Shown: positions 10,242 through 19,892 of the stretch, piece by piece
Layout: every line of letters begins with the position of its first letter
Numbering within the stretch: position 1 is the first letter of the stretch
Origin: Ceratothoa steindachneri
Lineage: Eukaryota > Arthropoda > Malacostraca > Isopoda > Cymothoidae
Length of the DNA: 64,000 nucleotides
Assembly (NCBI GenBank): GCA_963969495.1
Contig: OZ018328.1
Span: 136,219,345-136,283,344 of the forward strand
Direction: 5' to 3'
Position numbers and translations under genes: made by a program
The notes under the pieces: model-generated
The model's input: the letters and a program-made list of their open reading frames with translations, nothing else
What the model was told of the DNA's origin: nothing
Database searches by the model: none

Positions 10242-13200
10242 GCCTGGAGGGCATATTCCTTCAATGGAATTGCCGTGGACTCCGGGCCAACTGGGAGGAG
10301 CTGCGGAGGCTCGTCTCGTCCCGTTCCCCGTTAGCTATTTTTTTGCAGGATACCATGCTAGGCGCGTGCCCGCTGCCTGCCCTCCCGGGGTATAAGGGTC
10401 TTGCGACCCCACCACCGCGGGATGGCCGGGCTGGGGGATGCGCGGTTTACACCCGGCATGATGTCTCCGTTCTTCCTTTCTCTTTAGATACCTCCTTTCA
10501 GGCAGTGGCTGTGCAGCTGCACCTGGATAGGAGGTATACTATCATTTCTGCGTACATTCCACCGTCAGCTGACTTCGACGCGGGGGACTTCCGCCGCGTC
10601 GTGGCACGGTTGCCGAGGCCCTATCTCTTGCTTGGAGATCTGAACGGCAGGCATCCTCTCTGGGGAGATTACTCCATAAATCCCAGGGGACAAGTCCTTG
10701 CCGATCTGATCGAAGAGCTTGAGATGGGTGTCCTAAACGTGGATGAGTTTACGCATCACTGTCCGAGAACCGCTTCATTTTCTTGCCTTGACCTATCTTT
10801 GTGCTCTTCAGATGCACAGCCTGATTTTGATTGGGGGGTGGTCGATGACCTCCATGGTAGTGATCACTTTCCCATTCAAATATCATTTTCAGGGCAACTG
10901 CCGCCTGAGATACCACCTCGGTGGTGCTTGGCGCGGGCGCGGTGGCCTGCATTTCAGGAAATGACTGAATTCTCTATCTCAGTCGAGGAGTTTAGGTCGG
11001 TAGATGAGGCCGTTGAGTTCTTCTCCGGCAACCTCATCGCCGTAGGCCTGACTACTATTCCTAGGACGTCTGGCCGTTTTGCACGCCGACCACTCCCATG
11101 GTGGTCGGCCGAGTGTGAGACGGCCCTCAAACAGAAGCGTTATGCCTACATGCGCTATAAGCGCCGCCCGAACGATTTCACTGTCGCTGAATTTCGTCGG
11201 GCTAGGGCTAGGTTCCGGTATATTTCGAAGCACGCCCGCCGCTCTTCTTGGCGGGCATACGTGTCTTCACTTAACGGGAAGACCCCTTTAGCTGAGGTGT
11301 GGAAGCGAGTCAAAAGGATTCGGGGCAAGTTCTCGCAGGACCCCCCTCCCGTTCTCCAGGAGAATGGGACCGCAATCTCGGACCCCGCGTCCGTGGCGGA
11401 ATCCTTAGCGACCGCTTTTTCCGCATTCTCTAGCCGTGATGCTGCTCCGCCAGCATTCAATGCACGTCGTGATGTCGCGGAAGGCCGCCGGCTGGACTTT
11501 ACCTCCAGAGGCGGAGAACCCTTCAACGACAAGTTTACTGTGAGTGAGTTGCGTTCCGCTCTCGCTTCGTGCGCGGACACCGCCCATGGTCCGGACGATG
11601 TCCCGTACGCCATGCTTCGACACCTGGGTGAGCGAGGCATGGCCTTTCTGTTAGATTTGTTCAACAGGATCTGGGTGGAAGGTCTTCTCCCAGACTCCTG
11701 GCGAATCGCTACTGTGCTCGCCTTTCGCAAGCCGGGGAGAGATCACTCTACTCCGACCGGTTTCCGCCCAATCTCTCTAACCTCTTGCGTGTGCAAGTTG
11801 ATGGAGAAATTGGTAAATGTTAGATTAGCCTATTTCCTGGACAGCGGAGGCCATCTGTCTTCTGCACAGTGCGGCTTCCGTAAGTTCCACTCCACGTCGG
11901 ATGCTCTGCTCCGACTGGAAAGTGCCGTCTGCGAGGCTTTCCTTCGTAGACAGCACTACGCCACAGTGTTTTTTGATCTGGAGAAGGCCTATGATACCGC
12001 ATGGCGATACGGTATCATGGAGACTCTCCACACGATGGGGGCGAGGGGACGCCTCCCAATTTTTATATCTGAATTTTTGCGAGATCGTCGATTCCGCGTA
12101 CGGGTGGGGGGAGCCCTCTCCGGCCCAAAGGAGCAGGAAGAGGGTGTCCCGCAGGGAAGTGTCCTCAGTGTCACACTCTTTGCCCTGAGCATCAACGGCA
12201 TCACCTCGGTGCTGCCGGAAGATGTTCTCGCTACGCTCTACGTGGACGACCTTTCGATCTCTTTTGGCGCGGCCCAGATGCCAACTCTGGAGCGTCGACT
12301 CCAACAGGCATTGAACCGCGTCTCTCACTATGCCGAAGCGCACAGGTTTCGGTTTTCTTTGGCCAAGACTAAGGTGGTGCACTTCTGCCGCCATCCACGG
12401 CTTCACCCCGACCCAGATTTGTTTCTTAATGGGGTGCGCCTGGATGTGGTTGAGTCGCACCGTTTCCTTGGTCTTGTATTCGACCGACGCCTCACCTGGG
12501 AGGCTCATATTCGCAGCCTTAGGGTCTCTTGTACCCGCGCCATGGACATTCTCCGTTCCGTGACGTTCAGCGCTTGGGGCGCTGATAGGGCTACCGCCTT
12601 ACTTTTTTATCGATCCTTTGTTCGCTCGAAGCTCGACTACGGATGCGAGTTTTATGCATCCGCAGCCGAGCGTTTATTGCGGAAAGTGGATTCGATCCCC
12701 CCCCCCGGCCTTCGCCTTGCGACCGGTGCCTTCCGCACTTCCCCCATTGAGAGCCTGTTGGTCGATGCTGGGGAGATGCCACTCGCTCTGCGCCGCGTGC
12801 AGTGCATCACTCGCCTGTACGCGCGAGCCCGGCGCCTCCCTCAGTCGCCAACAGCTCTCACTGCATCCGCAGCTGATCTCGATGGTGCCTATGCCGCCGA
12901 GAGACGCCAGTCATACCCTAAGCCCTTTGGGTTTAGGGCCAGGAAACTCCTTCGAGAAGTAGATATAGCTCTCGGGCCGGTGGCGCCCCTGGTTCTGCCC
13001 AGGACGCCACCCTGGAGGGTACCACATTTGGCTATTTGTCGCCACGCCTCTGCTCCCAAAGCTTGTACTGCGCCGGGAGTATTGCGTTCGACCTTTTTGG
13101 AGCACACATCGTGTCACGCTGGTACCGTGCCAGTGTATACGGATGGCTCCAAGTCCCAAGAGGGGGTCGGCTTCCACGCCGTATCCCCTCTGTTTGAAGT

Positions 13201-13969
13201 CAGCGGGGCTCTACCAGGCGCTGCGTCTGTCTTCACGGCCGAGCTGGTGGCAATACACCACTCGGTACGGGAGATTACGCGACGTGCCCGGTTCGGAGAC
13301 CGGATTGTGATCTATAGCGACTCACAAAGCGCCCTGAGTGCTCTCGGGGCATTGGAATCTCCGCATCCCCTGGTTCGCGATATCCGTGACGCCACGGTTT
13401 TGGCGAGCCGGGCAGATGTCGAGATTATCTTCTGCTGGGTTCCTGGACATGTAGGAATTGCGGGGAATGAGCGCGCCGATGAGGGCGCCAAAGAGTCCGC
13501 GAGGACTCTGCGACCGGACCAGCGTTTCGCTCTTCCTCACACCGACTACATGGCAGGAATACGGGCAGCTCTTCGGACTGCTTGGCAAAGAAGATGGGAG
13601 ACGGTCGAAGGGAACTTAAAGTTGCGTGCCATTGCGCCGCGACTGTTCCCATGGACCTATCCCCCAATGCCGCGGCGGCTTCAGGTTGCTTTCTGTCGTC
13701 TCCGAATCGGACACACTCGTGTGACGCATCGCTATCTGATGGAGCGCTCGCCTGCGCCCTATTGCAACGACTGCGTCGTCCCCCAGACTGTTCGGCACAT
13801 TCTTGTCGAATGTCCCAGTCTGGGTGATCTTCGCGCACGACACCTGTCCCGGTACCGGGATGGGCGGGGTCGCTACCGCCTGTCCCTTGTTCTCGGGATG
13901 AGTGCGTGTACTTTGACTGGTGGACTTATTGACTTTTTGGGGGAGGCCGGCCTTCTCCCTTTTATTTAA
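10139..13969 (+). CDS. LINE ORF2: APE endonuclease / reverse transcriptase / RNase H polyprotein (about 1,276 codons)
   Basis: This enzyme nicks target DNA and reverse-transcribes the element RNA there. Endonuclease, residues ~38-260: QWNCRG, FLQDT, LLGDLNGRHPLWGD and the SDH motif at 241. The reverse transcriptase has FRPISL, FFDLEKAYD (Asp at 613), GVPQGSVLS and YVDD (701). RNase H: VYTDGSKS (1002), TAELVAIH, IYSDSQSALSAL, and VPGHVGIAGNERADE. The C-terminal knuckle is CNDCVVPQTVRHILVEC. The frame is -1 relative to ORF1. It opens at a TTG and has no ATG before the endonuclease, so the true start is unknown; frameshifting or reinitiation is likely. The endonuclease Glu (QET in relatives) is Asp here, while copies at about 29.0 and 33.97 kb keep Glu. 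A run of C near 12,697 changes HTG to PPG relative to the copy at 55.8 kb without breaking the frame. Confidence 0.93.
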   Translation: MSGQQRPGFCPREAYGHSREGLQFEEGPRVSSELGLEGIFLQWNCRGLRANWEELRRLVSSRSPLAIFLQDTMLGACPLPALPGYKGLATPPPRDGRAGGCAVYTRHDVSVLPFSLDTSFQAVAVQLHLDRRYTIISAYIPPSADFDAGDFRRVVARLPRPYLLLGDLNGRHPLWGDYSINPRGQVLADLIEELEMGVLNVDEFTHHCPRTASFSCLDLSLCSSDAQPDFDWGVVDDLHGSDHFPIQISFSGQLPPEIPPRWCLARARWPAFQEMTEFSISVEEFRSVDEAVEFFSGNLIAVGLTTIPRTSGRFARRPLPWWSAECETALKQKRYAYMRYKRRPNDFTVAEFRRARARFRYISKHARRSSWRAYVSSLNGKTPLAEVWKRVKRIRGKFSQDPPPVLQENGTAISDPASVAESLATAFSAFSSRDAAPPAFNARRDVAEGRRLDFTSRGGEPFNDKFTVSELRSALASCADTAHGPDDVPYAMLRHLGERGMAFLLDLFNRIWVEGLLPDSWRIATVLAFRKPGRDHSTPTGFRPISLTSCVCKLMEKLVNVRLAYFLDSGGHLSSAQCGFRKFHSTSDALLRLESAVCEAFLRRQHYATVFFDLEKAYDTAWRYGIMETLHTMGARGRLPIFISEFLRDRRFRVRVGGALSGPKEQEEGVPQGSVLSVTLFALSINGITSVLPEDVLATLYVDDLSISFGAAQMPTLERRLQQALNRVSHYAEAHRFRFSLAKTKVVHFCRHPRLHPDPDLFLNGVRLDVVESHRFLGLVFDRRLTWEAHIRSLRVSCTRAMDILRSVTFSAWGADRATALLFYRSFVRSKLDYGCEFYASAAERLLRKVDSIPPPGLRLATGAFRTSPIESLLVDAGEMPLALRRVQCITRLYARARRLPQSPTALTASAADLDGAYAAERRQSYPKPFGFRARKLLREVDIALGPVAPLVLPRTPPWRVPHLAICRHASAPKACTAPGVLRSTFLEHTSCHAGTVPVYTDGSKSQEGVGFHAVSPLFEVSGALPGAASVFTAELVAIHHSVREITRRARFGDRIVIYSDSQSALSALGALESPHPLVRDIRDATVLASRADVEIIFCWVPGHVGIAGNERADEGAKESARTLRPDQRFALPHTDYMAGIRAALRTAWQRRWETVEGNLKLRAIAPRLFPWTYPPMPRRLQVAFCRLRIGHTRVTHRYLMERSPAPYCNDCVVPQTVRHILVECPSLGDLRARHLSRYRDGRGRYRLSLVLGMSACTLTGGLIDFLGEAGLLPFI

Positions 13970-14155
13970 CGTGATTTAATTGTTGTTGTTGTTTTTGTAA
14001 TTGTTTTGTTATTGCTTTGTTATTGTTATTGTTATTCCTTTTTATTGTTTTCTGTTTAATTTTTTAAAGTAGCCTAAATTAGGCTGTTTGTTTACGGCAA
14101 CTTATGCCTTAGTCGGCAGTCGCCAGATAGCCCCTTAATTAAAAAAAAAAAAAAA
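13970..14155 (+). other. LINE 3' UTR with short hairpin and A tail
   Basis: A T/G-rich stretch is followed by AGCCTAaatTAGGCT at 14,071-14,085, a 6-bp stem with a 3-base loop. Then comes a conserved block (GTCGCCAGATAGCCCCTTAA) and 15 A. The stem is kept at 28,509-28,524, 57,138-57,153 and (minus strand) 23,792-23,807 while the loop changes. It may be the signal the reverse transcriptase recognises. Confidence 0.7.
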
Positions 14156-15857
14156 TTCTCATTTGTGTGCGGTCTGCAACAAATCCTAACAGAGTTTAGG
14201 TTAGGGAAGGTTATCTCTTGTAAACCGCACATACAAGAATGTTTATTTGGCCCCCACACTAAAGGAGCAACGCCCGCCTTTGTTGTGAAACGGGAACAGG
14301 TGGTTTAAGAGAGTTGCGTTCCTTACCAGCTTCTAGCGCCCTATGCATTACCCCCTGTTGGCTACTCTGATTATGTTATCTTTCTCACATTTTCGCTTCT
14401 AATTTTACACCACTTTCTTCACCAAACTCTTTCAAGATCTGTCTTACTAAGATTGCCCCGTTGGTTTTCACCCAACCACAAAAAAAGATCAAAACTTATT
14501 GAACATTTTTTGCAGCACTTAAATGTGATAATAAATAAGGGTTGGGGAACCTAAGTATGCCAGCAAAGGTGCATGGTTAATTTCGTCAGATATGAAAATT
14601 CACATAAAAATCAGAATGACAATCCCTGAGAGAGCCTGAACGTACCACGGGCCTGTCCACGATAGGGCTAAAAGGAGATGTAGGGAGAACGCGAGTACTG
14701 CCTTTTGCCACCACTCTGCGAGCAGGAGACTCTTCGTGACACAAAGGAGGGAGTTTCACATCAAGATAGTGTGGATATGAGAACCTTCCCGGCAGTTTCC
14801 GGGACGGAATTGCAGTGTGCTGTGTTCAGGTAGAGGGGAAGGGAGTATCACAACAGACAAAGCCGTGTTATGATTGGCTATGTATGTGGCGAAGTACTTG
14901 GCACAAACTGTCTGGGCATATGAGATGCACATAAAGATCAGAACTTCAATCGCTTCTATTCCCCCTGCTTTCATTGGCCGTTATGACTGTTGCTCCTTGG
15001 TCTATCAACGCCACAGCAGGTGCGTAGTGACCATTTCCTCTCTAATATCTGCCCAATATTTGATGTGGGTCGTGTCACTAACTTGGATCAGTTTCGAGGC
15101 CGTTTATTTTTCCGATAAGGAAGCTCTAATTCCTGACTTCTCATAGCATCAAGAAAAGTCACATACAAACGCATATCTTTCATCCTCACCACATCTACGA
15201 ATGTTTGACAAGCGGATGTGAACCTTACTTCTTACATCTTTTCCTTCAAACACACACATTCATACATATTCTTCTAATTCACATATGTATCCTTTTCCCA
15301 CACATATATGTCTGAAATAACCCCCATCCTTAAGCAGTTCACTCACACTTATTTCAAGACTCTCGAGAGTTATGTGAATTTGAATTGAAATTAAAAGTCG
15401 CCATTTTGCGACTAATATAACTCCTCTTACGGAGGAAAGCTCATCCTGTGCCCGCCTCTTACGGGCGTTCTTCCTTGATCAACTTTTCATTCATTTGCTT
15501 TGAGCTATTGGATATCAGTCTCGCATTTTCTCTGCCGCACCGATATTTATGTTAATTTCGCCTTATACCTCAATAGATTCATGTCTGTGTGTGTATGTTG
15601 CGCTAGATGAGTTTATGAAGGAGAATCTTCTCGAGTGATGGCTCTCTTCTTTTGGCTGGATAGACAAAAATTTATTTTCGGGGTAAATAAACATCGATGT
15701 CCTTTCGTTTTGCTGTTATCGCCTACTCCCTTTGTTCAATAGGAAGAGTTCTCCTCCCCTAAATGAATATTAAGTATTTTTTTTTAAATGGCTTAACGCC
15801 TTCTTTCAACTGTAATCAGAAAAAAAAAAATGATCAAAACAAAGGAGTGTTGATAAA

Positions 15858-16328
15858 ATGAATGAAAAGGAATGCAATAAATACATATATAGCTACCCGA
15901 AATGCTTGCATGAGGAAGGCACGCTGTCAACTATATTATGGAATGCAATGTTTAGTTCACCGATGCAACGAAGATTCATATTCGGGCAATGGATTGGGGA
16001 GAATGTGGGTGGAGTTCACGCATGTTATCAGTCACTAAAGACACGGATTAGAGAGGCTTGCTTCGTGGCCCCCCTCCTCCCGACGAGTGAGGGGGTTGTA
16101 GGGGAGGAAGCACGGAATTCCAAGGACTTAAATTTCTGTAAAATAAATAACGATGACCAACGAGGGGATCTGTTAGACGGATCCCCTCGGGTTGCTACGC
16201 CGGTGCGTGCACGTAATTCTCCTAATCTTGCTACCTTTCTAAAACAAAACCAGACCCCATTTAACTTGTGGGTAGGGTGGATGTGGAATGGGGGGGAGGC
16301 GGTTATAAGAATCATTAGTAGATCTTGA
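15858..16328 (+). other. Open frame of unknown status (156 codons)
   Basis: An ATG-started frame runs to TGA at 16,328. I recognise no domain, signal peptide or membrane segment. Composition changes midway: the first third is AT-rich and the rest is GC-richer and overlaps self-complementary DNA (16,060-16,110 and 16,161-16,189). That suggests a chance frame across repeat-like DNA rather than a gene. No splice sites or promoter stand out. Confidence 0.15.
16161..16189. repeat. Perfect 10-bp hairpin
   Basis: CGAGGGGATC pairs with GATCCCCTCG around a short loop. The nearby segment 16,060-16,110 is also partly self-complementary (GCTTC…GAAGC with C-rich and G-rich arms). The structure could belong to a short non-autonomous element, but no boundary or duplication is visible. 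Confidence 0.6.
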
Positions 16329-17520
16329 AAAGTATCACTACGATATGTTTAGATTCAATGACCAGACTATTGTTTGACGGATTTCGGTTTTTATGTTTGC
16401 TCGCTTTGTATTCTCGCATTTTATTATTATCTCTTTCATCCTCTCCCTCTCCTTCATAGCAGCAAGCTTTATCTAAATACTAACCGCTTTACTTATATAA
16501 ATTATGACTCACTATTTGAGTCAGGTAACCGGGCGGTGACTAAAAATCAGCTTCAAGATAATAAACAAAATAGTTAACGCAGCGATGGCGAATACGATGA
16601 AATTTACCGCGTTAGGGTAATTAGCTCAACGTACGTAGCTAGGGAGAGGGCAGACATGCATAACACGAGTGAGGGGGTTGGAGTGAGATGAATATGGGGC
16701 CGTCGTAATAATCCAATCGGGTTCTTTGCTATGTAACGATGATCACTTAAACTCAAGTTTTGCATTTAAAAATCTGGTGTTCCAACAGTCTATTCGGCCA
16801 TTTGCACTGATATAATGTCGGCAGGCCATGGTTTTGATTTTCCGTAAACAACAGCGTCAGTCAGTCAGTCAGTCAGTCAATCAGCGCTCATCGCTCTCTC
16901 TCAATCTCACAAGGAGGATCTGGGCTTTATTTTGGTCTCGGGATGGGGGGGGGGATGGGGATTGCTCTCAGCACCACTGAAATACATCTTTTACATCTTT
17001 AAGATTTTTACAATTGCGATCCAGATTTTCTATCGCATCTTCTCTCATTCTCGGTTTTCTCTACCTTTCTTTCTCAATCGGCAACAATTTTGGATTTTTT
17101 AATTGCCCCGGGTCTTTTTACAAATTATCCTGCTCCTGGAGGATTACACCCTTCCCAGACAAAACTTTGAGTTGAAAAAATATTTGTGAGCATTTAAATG
17201 TGTTATTTAATATATATTCCAGACTTTAAACATGAATAATAATCCTACAACTAACATAATTCGATGTGTTAACCAAAAAAAACGAAAAATTATGATAATA
17301 ATCCGTCCGTATACAATATTCTATTTTTATGTCGGAAAGACAAAATAAAGCTCGAAATAAGTATTTAGCCATTCATGGAAATATTTTTAAATTAAATTTT
17401 TTACATAATATTTTGGTCTATAATGTTCTACAAAGATATAAAATGATCTGATGGGTTCAAACAATAGGTGTCTTTTGTATAACCTCATTTAGCATCTGAC
17501 TTTCATGCTGCAACATTTGC

Positions 17521-19890
17521 CATCATGGTTAAAAGTAAGGAGTTCTCGTCAGAAAAAAGCTATAGAAGTATTTCTACAACCTTACGTCTTCATTGAGGCA
17601 CTGTAGGTTGGATTGCTAAAGATTAGAATGTCTCCGGGGTCACTGCGAACCTTCTTCGAGTACAGCTCCTAGGAAAATATCTAAACAAGCTCATCGACGG
17701 ATGCTGAGATCATTTTGAAGATCCATAGGATAACTACTGGAAAAGTTCAAAAAGTTCTACTTACGGTTGGGGCATCAGTTACGAAAAAACATTTAGTAAT
17801 GAGCTCAATAGACAAACTCTCAGATCTCGATTACCATGCTAGACCCCTTTCCTGAAGAAGGTTCACCTGTTAGCACGACTGAAGTTGCTCAGGAGCACAT
17901 CAAGAAGTCGGATCGATTTTGGATAAAGTTTGGTGAGGCCAAAATCGAACTCTTTGGCCAGAATGCAGGTCGTCATGTTTGAAGCCGTGAGAGAACCGCT
18001 GAAAATCGGAATAACATTCTTACAGTCTCAACCATGGAGGCAACAGCATATTAAGATGGGACTGCTTTTCTTTTAATAAGACTGGTGCTCTTCATATATA
18101 TTTTTCCCTTTTCTCCCCATTTAAATATTTGGTTGATTGTAGATAGTTCTCACCTAGGGAAGAATTTCACGCTGTTCTAGATGCTCTGATTAACGCTCAA
18201 CCACGAGCATTCTTTGCAAATTTCCTCAGGAATTTGACAGGAAGATGGTAAAAAGAATGTAATATGAATAAGGCCAAATTACTTTGAGCATCTTTCTACC
18301 ACTGAATATTGTTTGGTTTTCTTGAATAATTATCCGCCAAAAATTTCACTTTTCTTCTTTTCAACTGTATTTGGTGATTTCTTTAAGGCACCCACTACCC
18401 AAATTATCGATTTGAGTGGACCTCAAAGCCACTCTCGAGTATTTTTCATCCTTAAACTTTGTCCTCATTTATGTTCTTTATATTTACGAGTACTTGCCTT
18501 CATTCTTCTTGTCTCTCCCTTTGCGCACGCTTCGCTGAGTGAAAATACCCTTGTTGGTTTATTTCACTATCATTCGGTTTAAATAACGTCAAGCCTTTGA
18601 CAATAGCGTTTCCTGTATTTAGAAGAAAATATTTCAATTTATAAAATCTGTGAAGTTGGGTAAAGCGAGTTGGTTGACCCTATTTAACCTCTGCCTTTTC
18701 CCCTGACCCATTAACTTTAATGAGGTCGACGCAGAGATGAAAAAGCACTGACGATTCGGCCAACTAATCATATTTAACCACCTAATTGTTGCCATAGTGA
18801 TAAGCGTTAGTGAGTGGGGGGGCACACATCTACTCTCACAGAAGCCATCGCTCTGAACTCTAGATGTGAAACTGAAATTTCGATATTATCCTTTTTTCCA
18901 CAATGGTTACTCTCGAGGTAACTTGTGAAGTCATCTTTATTTTGCACTAAAATAGACTCTCGTGTGCATAAATACCTAGTAGGGCTAATATGCGCGTAAG
19001 AACCGTCTTCCGGACCACCAACATGTTCAAAGTGAAAGTGCTGAAAAAAGGCTTCGGGATGCCCAAAGGTATCAACTAAGCGTCAGGATCGCCCCCTTGT
19101 GCGGAGTCAGCTTCGGAATCGTATGGTTACTAGTATGGAACTTGCCCCAGAGTGGCAACAGACGAGTGTCTGCATCTGCATGAACGAAGAAACGAAAAAT
19201 TCTGAACAAGGGTCTCGTGACAAGGAGGACAGCAAAGAAGCCACTCATCATTAGAAAAAAAATTCATATATAAATTGTTGTTCAGTAGAAAGTACAATGA
19301 TTGGAGGATGGAAGAATGAGGCAAGGTTATTTTCTATGAGGAAGCCTCCTTTTCACTGCTTGTGACTTCATGAAGATCGATTGTCTAGAGAAGAAACTGA
19401 GAACGCTACCATGAGTCATGCATCGTTCCAACGCTGAAGCATCCTCTGAGAATTCAGCTATGGCGATGCTTCTCTTCCACGATACTCACCCCCCCCCCTC
19501 ATATTTATTCCCCAAAATATTGCAATGAATAAAAAAATGGTACAGAAATATCCTCCAAAAACACTCACCAATGATCCAAGATCAATATGGTGAAGATTCA
19601 TGCGTATATCAACATGGTAAAGCACGGTGTCATATAGCTAGATTAGTCATAAAGTGGCCTTGAACAACATCGCATCGAAATATTGGGTCCTTGGCCTGGA
19701 AACTCCTATGATCTTAATCCGACTGGGAACTTGTGGGAGATTCTTAAAAAGCAGGTGGACAAGCAGTAGCTCACAAAGTATGACAACTTCCAACAATTGT
19801 TAAGAGAATAATGGGACACTATCCATCACACTATTCTCCCCAAGTTGATATCCGTCATGTCAGAGGGAGGGGCCGAAGTCATGGAGTGAT
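17521..19890 (+). pseudogene. Tc1-like transposase relic split by about 1.4 kb of unrelated sequence
   Basis: The N-terminal and central part is at 17,521-18,095. It contains a helix-turn-helix segment and RKISKQAHRRMLR, then the core beginning HIKKSDRFW and KIELFGQN, and GTGAL-like residues near 18,085. The C-terminal part resumes at about 19,525-19,890 with DLNP(T)NLWEILKKQVD and a final GGAEVME before TGA. These are the landmarks of Tc1 transposases (cut-and-paste DDE enzymes inserting at TA). The segment that should carry the first catalytic Asp looks deleted between FW and KIELFG. Stops and frameshifts are numerous. The intervening 18,100-19,520 contains nothing I can name. The 3' end of a minus-strand LINE copy abuts at about 19,893. 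Confidence 0.65.
18100..19520. other. Sequence interrupting the Tc1 relic, unassigned
   Basis: It is AT-rich, without a convincing reading frame or clear terminal repeats. Its position between two parts of one transposase implies an insertion, but I could not find its borders or duplication. Confidence 0.35.
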
Positions 19891-19892
19891 TT

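Larger units (their letters stand above)
7276..14155 (+). mobile_element. Full-length I-group non-LTR retrotransposon (LINE), 6.88 kb, with target-site duplication
   Basis: The 12-bp sequence TTCTCATTTGTG lies immediately left (7,264-7,275) and right (14,156-14,167) of the element, a target-site duplication. The element begins CCCCGTAAGGGGCGCGG; the same 5' end begins the decayed copies at 30,995 and 44,487. It has a ~530-bp 5' UTR, ORF1 with zinc knuckles, ORF2 with endonuclease, reverse transcriptase, RNase H and a C-terminal CCHC, a ~185-bp 3' UTR and a 15-A tail. This domain order is that of the I superfamily (I, Nimb and relatives). Both frames are open, and copies at 27,741 and 53,567 are very similar, so the family was active recently. 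Two features could impair this copy: Asp for Glu in the endonuclease and a C-run in the ORF2 region after the reverse transcriptase. Confidence 0.95.
14168..17470. other. Mostly unassigned AT-rich sequence
   Basis: No gene is supported. A stretch at about 14,850-15,000 shares inverted similarity with 2,215-2,490, including a CCAAT-containing segment and TGCACATAAAGATC. A hairpin lies at 16,161-16,189 and a (CAGT)n microsatellite at about 16,857-16,882. A 156-codon open frame at 15,858-16,328 matches nothing I recognise. Confidence 0.4.

Noticed and set aside
7369..13838. Long minus-strand open frames across the intact LINE (for example 10,207-9,536)
   Set aside because: They are shadows of GC-rich ORF1/ORF2 coding DNA and contain no domain.
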